From UBA1429 sp964482225 (GTDB taxonomy: Bacteria; Chloroflexota; Anaerolineae; UBA1429), in contig CAYZWT010000021.1 of the NCBI GenBank assembly GCA_964482225.1, positions 1 through 64,000 on the forward strand: a stretch of DNA of 64,000 nt, written 5' to 3'. Shown here piece by piece: positions 47,423-55,558 of the stretch (positions are counted from its first letter, which is position 1; every line of letters starts with the position of its first letter). Below the pieces are notes generated by a model that saw only the letters and a list, made by a program, of their open reading frames with translations, was not told the origin of the DNA and searched no databases. The translations under genes and the position numbers were made by a program.

Positions 47423-48607
47423 CTACGACGCCCTATACGGCAGCCCGCCCAGGTTGCCGTGGATGTTGCACAGCCAGCCGGCGATCCAGCCCTGGCGCGC
47501 GCCATAGCGCACATAGATCCAGCCATCGGGGCCGCGCGCCAGCACAGGCACCGTGACGCCCGCCGGGATCACCGCCATCGGCGTCGAGCCCAGGCTGGGG
47601 GCCGGGCGAAAGTTCAGGGCATAGCGCGTGGTGGCCGTCACCGAGACGGGCGGCGGCGGGGGCGGCGTGCCCACCTGCGGGATATTGAGCACTTGGCCGG
47701 GATAAAGCAGGCTGGCGTTAGAGATCTGCGGGTTGGCCCGCAGCAGATCGGCCACCGTCACCTGGCAGGTGCGGGCGATCTGGTAGAGCCAGTCGCCGGG
47801 GCGCACGGTGTAGCGCGAACCGCAGGGCGAGGTGGTCGGCGGCGCGCCGCCTTCCACGCGAAAGGCGGGCGACGTCCCCTGCTGCCCTCCCGCCGCGGCC
47901 ATCACCACCCACAGGCTGCCCGCCGCCGCGCTCCCCGGCATGGTCACCGTGGTCCAGAGCTGGCCGCTGGCGTTGGCAGCCACAGTGTGCGAGTGTACCG
48001 CCGCGCCGCCCTGCGGGGCCACGCTAACGGCCACCTGGGCATAGGGGCCAAAGCCCCAGGCGTGCACCTGGACCACGGCGCCGGCCGGGCCGCTGGTGGG
48101 CGAGATCGAGACGCCCACCGGCGTCGGCTGGATGACCGGCTCCCACCAGAAAGCGGCCACCGCCTCGCCCTGATACTCGAAATACTCGATCACAAACGTG
48201 TGCAGCCCGGCGGCGAGCTGTATCTCGGCCATGCGCTCGGTCACCGCATGTTGGACCCAGTCGTCAATCACGAGTTGGTTGTTCACCCGCACGCGCATGC
48301 CGTCGTCACTGCGGGTGCGCAGCCGGTACGTTCCGGCGGGCAAGCTAAAGGAACCGGTCCAGCGAGCGGAAAAGAAATCGCTCTGGATGGCAGGATCGGG
48401 GGAGCCCGCGCCCCAGTTGTGGTTGATGGCCGACTCGATGCGTTGAACGGCCGGCGCGCCCGCCAGGTCAATGCCGTTCCAGTACTGGGCCAGCCAGGAG
48501 CCCGAGGGCGCCTGCTGGAGAGGCGCGGCCAGGGCGCGGGGGGACGCAGGGAGCAGCAACGCCAGGGCCAACAACAGGATCACGGCCGTGCGATAGATGC
48601 GCACCAT
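47423..48607 (-). CDS. Secreted PA14-LysM-SH3 surface protein
   Basis: A 394-residue exported protein. Signal peptide 1-28, then a PA14-like carbohydrate-binding domain (about 34-155; SDDGMRVRVNNQLVIDDW). An Ig/TIG-like domain follows (about 165-255; SPTSGPAGAVVQVHAWGFGP), then a LysM domain (about 267-313; YTVRPGDWLYQIA). After a Pro-rich linker comes a bacterial SH3-like domain (about 325-394; NFRPAPSLGSTPMAVIPAG, GWIAGW). LysM and SH3 both suggest attachment to the cell wall, and PA14 suggests glycan capture. No enzyme motif is present. The ATG has AGGGAG upstream. Confidence 0.85.
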   Translation of the reverse strand: MVRIYRTAVILLLALALLLPASPRALAAPLQQAPSGSWLAQYWNGIDLAGAPAVQRIESAINHNWGAGSPDPAIQSDFFSARWTGSFSLPAGTYRLRTRSDDGMRVRVNNQLVIDDWVQHAVTERMAEIQLAAGLHTFVIEYFEYQGEAVAAFWWEPVIQPTPVGVSISPTSGPAGAVVQVHAWGFGPYAQVAVSVAPQGGAAVHSHTVAANASGQLWTTVTMPGSAAAGSLWVVMAAAGGQQGTSPAFRVEGGAPPTTSPCGSRYTVRPGDWLYQIARTCQVTVADLLRANPQISNASLLYPGQVLNIPQVGTPPPPPPVSVTATTRYALNFRPAPSLGSTPMAVIPAGVTVPVLARGPDGWIYVRYGARQGWIAGWLCNIHGNLGGLPYRAS

Positions 48608-48677
48608 GTTCCATCTCCCTTGTGTACACCACGGCGTCAGGCGCCGTGACGGCAGCATCGTCAACCTTTGTACAACG

Positions 48678-48706
48678 ATTGTAGCAGATCGGCGCTTGCG
48701 ATTCAA
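48678..48706 (-). promoter_or_regulatory. Promoter of the PA14-LysM gene
   Basis: On the minus strand TTGAAT (48701-48706) and TACAAT (48678-48683) are 17 bp apart, with TGC before the -10. The leader is about 65 nt. Confidence 0.68.
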
Positions 48707-48762
48707 GGCGTCTGGCGAGGCGGTTTGGCGAATCGAACCGAACGCAGATGCTAGCCAATGAT

Positions 48763-48791
48763 TTGACCGCCCCCCTGTTCTGGGACACAAT
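48763..48791 (+). promoter_or_regulatory. Probable gpmA promoter
   Basis: TTGACC (48763-48768) and CACAAT (48786-48791) are 17 bp apart, about 40 nt ahead of the start codon. Confidence 0.5.
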
Positions 48792-48833
48792 CAACCACAG
48801 CAGAGGATTGCTCATATGTGGTAGGAGAAGCCA

Positions 48834-49580
48834 ATGTACAAACTTGTTTTGGTGCGGCACGGGCAGAGCGCCTGGAACCTGGAGAACCGTTTCACCGGCT
48901 GGGTGGACGTGGATTTGACCGACACGGGCCGCGAAGAGGCCCGCAAGGGCGGGCAACTCTTGCGTGAGGAGGGCTATACCTTTGACATCGCCTATACCTC
49001 GGTGCTCAAGCGCGCCATCCGCACCCTCTGGCTTGTGTTGGACGAGATGGACCTGATGTGGCTGCCCGTCGTGCGCGACTGGCGCCTGAACGAGCGCCAC
49101 TATGGCGCGCTACAGGGATTGGACAAGGCCGAGACCGCCGAGCGCCACGGCGACGAGCAGGTGCACATCTGGCGGCGCAGCTATGACATCCCGCCGCCGC
49201 CCATGGACGACGAGCATCCCTTCTCGCAGGCCCATGATCGGCGCTATGCGGCGTTGACGCCGGAGGAGATGCCGCGCACCGAGGCCCTCAAGCAGACGGT
49301 GGAGCGCATGTTGCCCTACTGGCACAACACCATCGCCCCCCAGGTGCGCGCCGGCAAGCGCGTCCTGATCGCGGCCCACGGCAACAGCCTGCGCGCCCTG
49401 GTCATGTACCTGGACAATATCTCCGAGGCCGCGATCCCCGAGCTAAACATCCCCACGGGCATCCCGCTGGTGTACGAGCTGGACGAGGACCTCAAGCCGA
49501 TCCGCAGCTACTACCTGGGCGATCCCGAGGCGGCGGCCAAGGCTGCCGAGGCGGTGGCCAACCAGGCCAAGCGCAAGTAA
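48834..49580 (+). CDS. gpmA: 2,3-bisphosphoglycerate-dependent phosphoglycerate mutase
   Basis: Interconverts 3- and 2-phosphoglycerate in glycolysis. The 248-residue length fits the family. LVRHGQSAWNLENRFTGW holds the phosphohistidine (His10), and ERHYGALQGLDKAE and AAHGNSLRAL (second His) complete the active site. GTAGGAG lies upstream of the ATG. It faces pgk and the PFK-like gene across a shared terminator, so three glycolytic-type genes are grouped here. The C-terminal tail is Ala-rich. Confidence 0.95.
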   Translation: MYKLVLVRHGQSAWNLENRFTGWVDVDLTDTGREEARKGGQLLREEGYTFDIAYTSVLKRAIRTLWLVLDEMDLMWLPVVRDWRLNERHYGALQGLDKAETAERHGDEQVHIWRRSYDIPPPPMDDEHPFSQAHDRRYAALTPEEMPRTEALKQTVERMLPYWHNTIAPQVRAGKRVLIAAHGNSLRALVMYLDNISEAAIPELNIPTGIPLVYELDEDLKPIRSYYLGDPEAAAKAAEAVANQAKRK

Positions 49581-49596
49581 CGACCCGCCTGATGCC

Positions 49597-49631
49597 AGAG
49601 CGCCCCTCTCACGCGAGAGGGGCGCTCTTTT
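49597..49631 (+). terminator. Terminator after gpmA
   Basis: A 14-bp stem (AGAGCGCCCCTCTC with GAGAGGGGCGCTCT) and a 4-nt loop followed by TTTA. It is a strong intrinsic terminator for gpmA and touches the stop codon of the convergent PFK-like gene. Confidence 0.85.
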
Positions 49632-50613
49632 ACTGCGCCAAGATCGCCGCCAGCTCCAGATAGGCTGGGTCCAGCGGCCGTCGCCGCGCCAGCGCCTCGG
49701 CCAGCGGCGTCTGCACGGGGCTCTCCCCCTCCAGACCCACCATCACGTCACGCCGCCCCTCGGCCAGGGCGCGCACCGCCGCCGCCCCCAGGCGCGTCGC
49801 CAGAAAACGATCCTTGGCCGTGGGTGGGCCGCCGCGCTGCACACGCCCCAGCACCGTCAGGTATACCGTAAAGCCGATCTCCTCCTGACGTTCGCTCAGA
49901 TGGGCGTGAATGGCGTGGGCGTCGGGCGTGGCCCCCTCGGCGACGACAATCACGCAATGCCCCTTGCCGCGCGCCTGGGCCACGGCCACCTGGCGGGCGA
50001 TCTGCTCCAGGGTCATCGGCGCCTCCGCAATGCAGGTCACCTCGGCGCCGCCCGCGATGCCCGCCATCAGGGGCAGATAGCCAGAGCGCTCGCCCCCCAC
50101 CTCGACCACAAAGGCTTGCTGCTGCGCCAGTGCCGTATCCTGAATGCGGTCCAGGCTCTCCATCGCCGTATTCAGCGCCGTATCCACGCCAATGGCGACA
50201 TCTGTGCCCAACAGCTCGTTCTCGATGCTGGCGGGAACGCCCACCGTGGGCACGCCCGCCTCATCCAGTGAGTGCGCAAGGGCCATGCCCGCTCGTCCGC
50301 CGATGATCACCAGGGCCTCGATGCCTCTCGCGCGCAGGCTTGCCACGGCGCTCTGTAACACGCCAGGCTCATCCAGCATACGGCAGGAGGACGTCCCCAG
50401 AAATGTGCCGCCCACCTCGATGATATGGCTCACCGAGCGCGAGTCCAGCGCCACGAGATCGCCCCGCAGGAGGCCCTCGATGCCGCGACGCACGCCCCAC
50501 ACCGCCCAGCCCTGGTGCAGCGCCATGCGCACGGCGCTGCGGATGGCCGCGTTCATGCCTGGGCCGTCGTTATCGCCGGTCAACACTGCCAGATTGCGAA
50601 TCTCGTTGGCCAT
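49630..50613 (-). CDS. Phosphofructokinase-family protein with altered active site
   Basis: A 327-residue protein with the overall PfkA fold order (GGTFLGTS, GVDTALNT, AGIAGGAE, LGRVQRGG). The catalytic motifs, however, are replaced. GGDAPGMN reads TGDNDGPGMN (12-21). GGDGS reads GGRAG (105-109). TIDND reads SIENE (129-133). MGRxxG reads GGERSG (173-178). The Arg after GGTFLG(S/T) is Ser76. Arg162 of E. coli is replaced by Gln in the QQQ stretch 164-166. Glu in VVAEGA is kept. It lies 22 nt downstream of pgk and is surely co-transcribed. It may be a regulatory subunit or bind another ligand. Normal PFK activity is unlikely. Confidence 0.8.
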   Translation of the reverse strand: MANEIRNLAVLTGDNDGPGMNAAIRSAVRMALHQGWAVWGVRRGIEGLLRGDLVALDSRSVSHIIEVGGTFLGTSSCRMLDEPGVLQSAVASLRARGIEALVIIGGRAGMALAHSLDEAGVPTVGVPASIENELLGTDVAIGVDTALNTAMESLDRIQDTALAQQQAFVVEVGGERSGYLPLMAGIAGGAEVTCIAEAPMTLEQIARQVAVAQARGKGHCVIVVAEGATPDAHAIHAHLSERQEEIGFTVYLTVLGRVQRGGPPTAKDRFLATRLGAAAVRALAEGRRDVMVGLEGESPVQTPLAEALARRRPLDPAYLELAAILAQ

Positions 50614-50635
50614 GCCGGGTCTACCTCTGTTGGGG

Positions 50636-51811
50636 CTATTTGTCGTCCAAGGCGGCCACGCCGGGCAGCTCGCGGCCCTCGAGGAACTCGAGGGAGGCGC
50701 CGCCGCCCGTGGAGATGTGGGTGATGGCGTCGGCCACGCCCGCTTGCTCCACAGCCGAGGCCGAGTCGCCCCCGCCGATGATGGTGATGGCCTGAGAAGC
50801 GGCCAGGGCCTTGGCCACGGCAAAGGTGCCCTGGGCAAAGGGCGCCAGCTCGAACACGCCCATCGGGCCGTTCCAGATCACCGTGCCCGCCCCGGCGACG
50901 ATCTCGGAGAACAGAGCGACGGTGCGCGGGCCGATATCCAGGATGCGCCAGCCGGGCTCGACGGCGTCGGGCGTCACCACGCTGGTCTGGGCCTCGGCGC
51001 TAAAAGCATCGGCCGCCACGGCATCCACCGGCAGCGCCAGTTTTTCGCCCGCGCGGGCCATCAGGTCGCGGGCCGTCTCGACAGAGCCTTCCTCGACCAA
51101 CGAGTCGCCCATCTCCCAGCCCTTGGCCCGGAAGAAGGTGTTGGCCATGCCCCCGCCGATCAGGATCCGGTCGGCGATGGCGAGCAGGTTCTCGATGACG
51201 CCGATCTTGTCCGAGATCTTGGCCCCGCCCAGGATCACAACCAGGGGGCGCTTGGGGCTGCTCAGGGCCGTGCCCAGCACCTCGATCTCGCGGCCCATGA
51301 GCAGGCCCGCCGCCGAGGGAAGGAATGCTGCCACGCCCGCCGTCGAGGCGTGGGCCCGGTGGGCTGCGCCAAAGGCGTCGTTGACATACAGCTCGGCCAG
51401 GTCGGCCAGTTTGCGGCTCAGCTCGGGGTCGTTGGCCTCATCGCCGGGCTCAAAGCGGGTGTTTTCCAGCAGGAGCACGTCGCCCGGCTGCATGGCCGCC
51501 GCCGCCTCGCTCACCGCCGGGCCTACCACCTCGCCCACCTGGCGCACCTCGCGCCCCAGCAGCTCGGTCAAGCGGCGGGCGATGGGGTCCAGCCGCAGCT
51601 TGTCCACCGGCTTGCCCTTGGGGCGCCCCAGGTGCGAGCAAAGGATCACAGCGGCGCCCTGCTCTAGCAGGTAGCGAATGGTGGGCAGCGCGGCCTGGAT
51701 GCGCAAGTCATCGGTGATGTGGCCCGCATCATCCAAAGGCACGTTGAAATCGCAACGCACCAACACGCGCTTGTTCTTGACCGCGATATCGTACACGGTT
51801 TTCTTGTTCAT
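50636..51811 (-). CDS. pgk: Phosphoglycerate kinase
   Basis: Transfers phosphate between 1,3-bisphosphoglycerate and ADP in glycolysis. The 391-residue protein has the N-domain substrate motif RVLVRCDFNVPLD, the basic SHLGRPKGK segment, ENTRFEPGDEAND, and the C-domain nucleotide motifs ILGGAKISDKI and WNGPMGVFE, then GGGDSASAVEQAG near the end. All key residues look normal. The start is the ATG after a GAGGAG site seven bases away; an in-frame ATG five codons earlier has no such site. First gene of a two-gene unit with the PFK-like gene. Confidence 0.97.
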   Translation of the reverse strand: MNKKTVYDIAVKNKRVLVRCDFNVPLDDAGHITDDLRIQAALPTIRYLLEQGAAVILCSHLGRPKGKPVDKLRLDPIARRLTELLGREVRQVGEVVGPAVSEAAAAMQPGDVLLLENTRFEPGDEANDPELSRKLADLAELYVNDAFGAAHRAHASTAGVAAFLPSAAGLLMGREIEVLGTALSSPKRPLVVILGGAKISDKIGVIENLLAIADRILIGGGMANTFFRAKGWEMGDSLVEEGSVETARDLMARAGEKLALPVDAVAADAFSAEAQTSVVTPDAVEPGWRILDIGPRTVALFSEIVAGAGTVIWNGPMGVFELAPFAQGTFAVAKALAASQAITIIGGGDSASAVEQAGVADAITHISTGGGASLEFLEGRELPGVAALDDK

Positions 51812-51849
51812 CTCGTCGCTCCTCATCTGCTAATGTGCCTCGCAGGGTC

Positions 51850-51877
51850 ATTCTAGCATATCGAACCCCCCGCGCAA
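51850..51877 (-). promoter_or_regulatory. Promoter of the pgk operon
   Basis: On the minus strand TTGCGC (51872-51877) and TAGAAT (51850-51855) are 16 bp apart, with TGC before the -10. The leader is about 35 nt. Confidence 0.6.
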
Positions 51878-51917
51878 ACCGTATGATAGCCCGCCCCACG
51901 CCCGCAGCTACTCCGAG

Positions 51918-51963
51918 AATAGGGGCTCTGTGGGCACCCACGGGGGAGCGGCCTGCGCATGTG
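51918..51963. repeat. Short dispersed repeat, copy 1
   Basis: AATAGGGGCTC, then TGTGGGCACCCACGGGGG with a GTGGGCACCCAC palindrome. A related copy, with a 4-base insertion and G for A in the palindrome centre, lies at 62843-62881. It occupies the spacer between the divergent pgk and Gfo/Idh genes. Confidence 0.55.
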
Positions 51964-51975
51964 CTCTGGCCCGAG

Positions 51976-52004
51976 TTGAAGCTCTGCCCCAGGCGCGCTA
52001 GAAT
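51976..52004 (+). promoter_or_regulatory. Promoter of the Gfo/Idh dehydrogenase gene
   Basis: TTGAAG (51976-51981) and TAGAAT (51999-52004) are 17 bp apart, with CGC rather than TGC before the -10. Transcription would start about 22 nt before the start codon. Confidence 0.6.
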
Positions 52005-52033
52005 GGCGCCAATCACAAGATCGAGAGGTGAAC

Positions 52034-53062
52034 ATGCCGGACAAGATGCGCGCCGTGTTGGTAGGCTGTGGCGGGATCACGCGGGCCTGGCTGCCGCCCA
52101 TCCAGGCCATGGGCTCGGTCGAGATCGTGGGGCTGGTGGATATCGTGCTGGAGAACGCCCGGGCGAGGGCCCAAGAGTTTGCGCTGGAGGGCGCCCTGAT
52201 CGGCGATGACTTGGACGCCATGCTGGCCCAGACCAAGCCCGAGGTGGTGTTCAACTGCACCATCCCCGAAGCCCATGCGCCGGTGACCCTGACGGCCCTG
52301 GCCCACGGCTGTCACGTACTGACTGAAAAGCCCTTGGCCGATACCCTGGCCAACGCACAGCAGATGATCGCCGCCGCCCAGGCTGCCGGGCGCATCCTGG
52401 CCGTAATCCAGAACCGGCGCTACGACGCCAACATCCGTCGTCTGCGCCACCTGGTGGAGAGCGAGGCCGTGGGTCCCTTGACCACGGCGCACTGCGATTT
52501 CCTGCTGGGGGCCCACTTTGGCGGGTTCCGCGACCACATGCCCCACGTGTTGCTGCTGGATATGGCGATCCACACCTTTGACGCCGCGCGCCTGATCACC
52601 GGCGCCGACCCCGTCTCGGTCTATTGCCACGAGTGGAACCCGGCCGGCTCCTGGTACGACCGCGATGCCTCGGCAGTGGCGATCTTTGAGATGGGGAATG
52701 GCCTGGTGTACACCTATCGGGGCAGTTGGTGCGCCGAAGGGCTGAACACCACCTGGGAAAGCGACTGGCGCCTGATCGGCCAGCGCGGCAGCATCCACTG
52801 GGATGGCGCCACAGAGATCGTGGCCGAGAGGGTGGCCGCGCCAGGCGGCCTGCGCTGGGAGATGGCGCCCGTGGACGTGCCTGCGTTCGATCCGGGCGAC
52901 AAGGTGGGCGCCCACGGCGGCGTGATCCGCGAGTTCGTCCGTTGCGTACGCACGGGCGAGACCCCAGAGACGGCAGCTACAGACAACATCAAGAGCCTGG
53001 CGATGGTGTTGGGTGCCATCGAGAGCGCCGAAACCAAGCGGCCCGTGAGGATCACCTGGTAG
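52034..53062 (+). CDS. Gfo/Idh/MocA family oxidoreductase
   Basis: A 342-residue NAD(P)-dependent sugar or inositol dehydrogenase type protein. The N-terminal VLVGCGGITRAWLPPI is the dinucleotide fold, and LTEKPLADTLANA holds the catalytic Lys about residue 98. The C-terminal alpha/beta domain contains HMPHVLLLDMAIHTFDAARL, with the usual Asp and His. The ATG with AGAGG five bases upstream is preferred over a GTG two codons earlier. Substrate unknown. A medium-chain dehydrogenase follows after the palindromic repeat, under its own promoter. Confidence 0.88.
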   Translation: MPDKMRAVLVGCGGITRAWLPPIQAMGSVEIVGLVDIVLENARARAQEFALEGALIGDDLDAMLAQTKPEVVFNCTIPEAHAPVTLTALAHGCHVLTEKPLADTLANAQQMIAAAQAAGRILAVIQNRRYDANIRRLRHLVESEAVGPLTTAHCDFLLGAHFGGFRDHMPHVLLLDMAIHTFDAARLITGADPVSVYCHEWNPAGSWYDRDASAVAIFEMGNGLVYTYRGSWCAEGLNTTWESDWRLIGQRGSIHWDGATEIVAERVAAPGGLRWEMAPVDVPAFDPGDKVGAHGGVIREFVRCVRTGETPETAATDNIKSLAMVLGAIESAETKRPVRITW

Positions 53063-53134
53063 CGCAGAAGAAGGGCGGAGGGCAATCGCACTTGATCGCT
53101 GTGCCGCGATACTGTTGTTGATTGCGCTTTTATA

Positions 53135-53268
53135 GCCCTCACCCCCACGGCCGCAACGCGCAACAAGCGCATGTATGCGCCCGCATCCGAGCCCCCTCTC
53201 CCACAACGTTGTGGGAGAGGGGGGAGGCGAAACTCGCCTCAGAGGCGAGTTTCGCTGGGGGTGAGGGC
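53135..53268. repeat. Nested palindromic repeat element, copy 2
   Basis: Same plan as the element at 10277-10400. Outer arms are GCCCTCACCCCC and GGGGGTGAGGGC. The inner hairpins are CCCCCTCTCCCAC-aacgtt-GTGGGAGAGGGGG and GGCGAAACTCGCC...GGCGAGTTTCGC. In the last stem both sides differ from copy 1 in a way that keeps pairing. The two elements lie on the same orientation. Together with the next promoter they fill the 352-bp spacer, which holds no gene. Confidence 0.78.
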
Positions 53269-53340
53269 TTTCGAGGCCGCAAGAACAGGGCCGACAGCAT
53301 ATCCATCTTGCCGGGTTGTCCTCTCTCTCAAGCTGTGTGG

Positions 53341-53369
53341 TTGCCCCTCCCCGGCCGTTATGCTAGACT
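53341..53369 (+). promoter_or_regulatory. Promoter of the zinc dehydrogenase / M42 operon
   Basis: TTGCCC (53341-53346) and TAGACT (53364-53369) are 17 bp apart, with TGC before the -10. The leader is about 40 nt. Confidence 0.55.
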
Positions 53370-53414
53370 GGCGCCATCTGAACGACACGCCCTTTGGGGC
53401 GATGGGAGGCAAGC

Positions 53415-54446
53415 ATGACGGCCAAGATGATGGCCTCGGTGTGGACGGGGCCCGAGCAGGTCGAGCTACGCGAGGTGGATCGCCCAGAGCCCGGCCCGGA
53501 CGAGGCGCTGATCAAGGTGGCCTACGCCGGCATCTGCGGCACCGACCTGATGATCTACCTGGGCAAACACCCCCGCGCCAGGGCGCCCCTGATCATGAGC
53601 CACGAGTTTGTGGGCACCGTGGCCTCTGAGGGCGTCGAGGGCCTGCCCGTTGGTGCCCCCGTCGCCATCAACCCCCTCCTGAGTTGTGGCGAGTGCTCGG
53701 CCTGCCGGCGGGGCGTCGGGTATGTCTGTGAGCGCCTGGGCCTGGTGGGCATTGATCGCGACGGCGGTTTCGCCCAGTACGCCGCCGTCCCGGTGCACAC
53801 CATCCGGCCCCTGCCCCGCTCGTTGTCCCTTGCGCGGGCGGCCATCATCGAGCCCCTGGCCGTGGCCGTACACGCCGTGCGCGTATCGAACCTCAAGGTG
53901 GGCGATATCACGGCTGTGTTGGGGGCGGGGCCCGTGGGCATTCTGACGGCCCAAGTGGCGCGCCTCTCCGGCGCCCATGTGCTTGTCTCCGAGGTCAGCC
54001 CGCGCCGCCTGAACATCGCCCGGCGGTTGGGGTTGAGCGTCATAGATGCGCGCAGCGCCGACCCCGTGGCGGAGGTGATGCGCATCACCAATGGAGAAGG
54101 CGCGCCGGTGGTGTTCGAGACCGCCGGCGTCCAGGCCACCATCAGCCAGGCGGGGCAGAGCGCCCGCATCCTGGGACAGGTGCTACAAGTGGGCATGCCC
54201 AAGGCGCCGGTCGAGATGGACCTTACCCCCCTACTCTTTCGCGAGATCAACATCACGCCCATTCGCGTCTATCGCGAAGAGGATTTCGATCTGGCGATCC
54301 GGCTGGCCGCCGCCAACGTCCTGCAACTGGAGGAGCCGGTCACCCATATCCTGCCGTTGAACGAGCTGGAAAAAGGGATCCACCTGGCCCACGAGGCCAC
54401 CGATGCCTGCAAAGTCCTGATCTCGCCGGGAGCGGAGGCAGCCTGA
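53415..54446 (+). CDS. Zinc-dependent medium-chain alcohol/polyol dehydrogenase
   Basis: A 343-residue MDR-family dehydrogenase of the sorbitol/threonine dehydrogenase type. The catalytic zinc Cys is in GICGTD (about 40) with SHEFVG following. The structural zinc lobe has four Cys in LSCGECSACRRGVGYVC (about 95-111). The NAD fold has AVLGAGPVGILTAQVA (about 167-182). The chosen ATG has GGGAGG upstream; one seven codons earlier does not. Its stop overlaps the start of the M42 peptidase gene (TGATG). Substrate probably a sugar alcohol or an amino alcohol, not decidable from sequence. Confidence 0.9.
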   Translation: MTAKMMASVWTGPEQVELREVDRPEPGPDEALIKVAYAGICGTDLMIYLGKHPRARAPLIMSHEFVGTVASEGVEGLPVGAPVAINPLLSCGECSACRRGVGYVCERLGLVGIDRDGGFAQYAAVPVHTIRPLPRSLSLARAAIIEPLAVAVHAVRVSNLKVGDITAVLGAGPVGILTAQVARLSGAHVLVSEVSPRRLNIARRLGLSVIDARSADPVAEVMRITNGEGAPVVFETAGVQATISQAGQSARILGQVLQVGMPKAPVEMDLTPLLFREINITPIRVYREEDFDLAIRLAAANVLQLEEPVTHILPLNELEKGIHLAHEATDACKVLISPGAEAA

Positions 54447-55540
54447 TGGAGAACAGCATGGACCGCATGAAGCAAGCCCTGCGCGCCCGCCTGGAGGCGC
54501 TCACGGCGCTGGACGGCGTCTCGGGGTTCGAGCAGGAGGTGGTGGCCTATCTGCAAGAGGCGTTTCGCGATTGCGCCGACGTCGTGCAGGTGGATCGCAT
54601 GGGCAACCTGTATGCCCGCCGCCACGGGCGGGGGGCCGGGCCGCACCTGATGCTGGAGGCCCACTCGGATGAGATCGGCGGCATCGTCAAGAGCATTGAC
54701 CCGCAGGGGTTCCTGCGGATGCAGCCGTTGGGCGGCGTCTCGCCCGCCATGCTAGTGGGGAGGCGCGTGCGGGTGCGCGGGCGCCTGGGCGTCATCGGCG
54801 TCAAATCCGGACACTTGCAGACCCCAGAGGAACGCAAGAGCGTGCTGGAGATTGGCGCCCTGTACATTGACCTGGGCGCCGCATCCGAAGCCGAGGTGCG
54901 CGCCCTGGGCATCTCTATCGGCGATCCCATCGCCTACCATAGCCCGCTCGCGGCGCTGGCCGGAGGCGACCGGGTCACCGGCAAGGCCATTGACAACCGC
55001 ATCGGCTGCGCCATCTTGCTGGAACTGTTCCGCGACCTGGCAGATGAAACGCCCGCCGGCCCCATAGACGCCGTGATCTGCGTGCAGGAGGAGATCGGCT
55101 TGCGCGGCGCGCGGGTGGCCGCCTATACCGTGCAACCCGATTACGCCATCGTAATTGATACCTTTATGGCGGGCGACACGCCAGACGTGGATTACCATCG
55201 CGAGATGCCCACGGCCATCGGCCAGGGGCCGGTGTTGCTGCTGGCCAATAGCGCTCACATTGGCCATCCGGCGGTGAACCGTTATGTCCAGCAGGCTGCT
55301 GCCGCCGCGAGTGTGCCCCTGCAACTGGCCACCGTGGCGCAAGGCATGGCCGCCACCGACGCGGGCGCCATCCACCTGGCGCGCCGGGGGGTGCCCACGG
55401 CGGGCATCGGCCTGGCGCGGCGCTATTCTCACACGCCCATCTGCGTGCTGGACCTGAACGATGCGGCAGGCGCCTGGCGTCTGCTGCGCGCCTTTGTGGG
55501 TGATATGGAGCGCCACGCCGATCTGGCGTTCTTGCCCTAG
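54446..55540 (+). CDS. M42 family aminopeptidase/endoglucanase-type metallopeptidase
   Basis: A 364-residue di-metal peptidase of the M42 (tetrahedral aminopeptidase) family. Ligands are in the right order: His73 (AHSDE, also Asp75), Asp183 (KAIDNRIG, bridging), Glu215 and Glu216 (QEEIGLRGA, general base and ligand), Asp238 and His329 (SHTP). It probably trims short peptides in the cytoplasm as a large oligomer. It is translationally coupled to the dehydrogenase by a one-base stop/start overlap. Some relatives are annotated as cellulase M, but the family is peptidolytic. Confidence 0.92.
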   Translation: MENSMDRMKQALRARLEALTALDGVSGFEQEVVAYLQEAFRDCADVVQVDRMGNLYARRHGRGAGPHLMLEAHSDEIGGIVKSIDPQGFLRMQPLGGVSPAMLVGRRVRVRGRLGVIGVKSGHLQTPEERKSVLEIGALYIDLGAASEAEVRALGISIGDPIAYHSPLAALAGGDRVTGKAIDNRIGCAILLELFRDLADETPAGPIDAVICVQEEIGLRGARVAAYTVQPDYAIVIDTFMAGDTPDVDYHREMPTAIGQGPVLLLANSAHIGHPAVNRYVQQAAAAASVPLQLATVAQGMAATDAGAIHLARRGVPTAGIGLARRYSHTPICVLDLNDAAGAWRLLRAFVGDMERHADLAFLP

Positions 55541-55558
55541 CACAGGAGACCACGAACG

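Noticed and set aside
50614..50838. N-terminal extension of the PFK-like protein into the end of pgk
   Set aside because: It is Pro/Ser/Arg-rich out-of-frame pgk sequence. The frame becomes PFK-like only from the ATG after AGAGGT.
49900..51674. Long plus-strand frames across pgk and the PFK-like gene
   Set aside because: Both are shadows of the minus-strand glycolytic genes. They lack start signals and family similarity.
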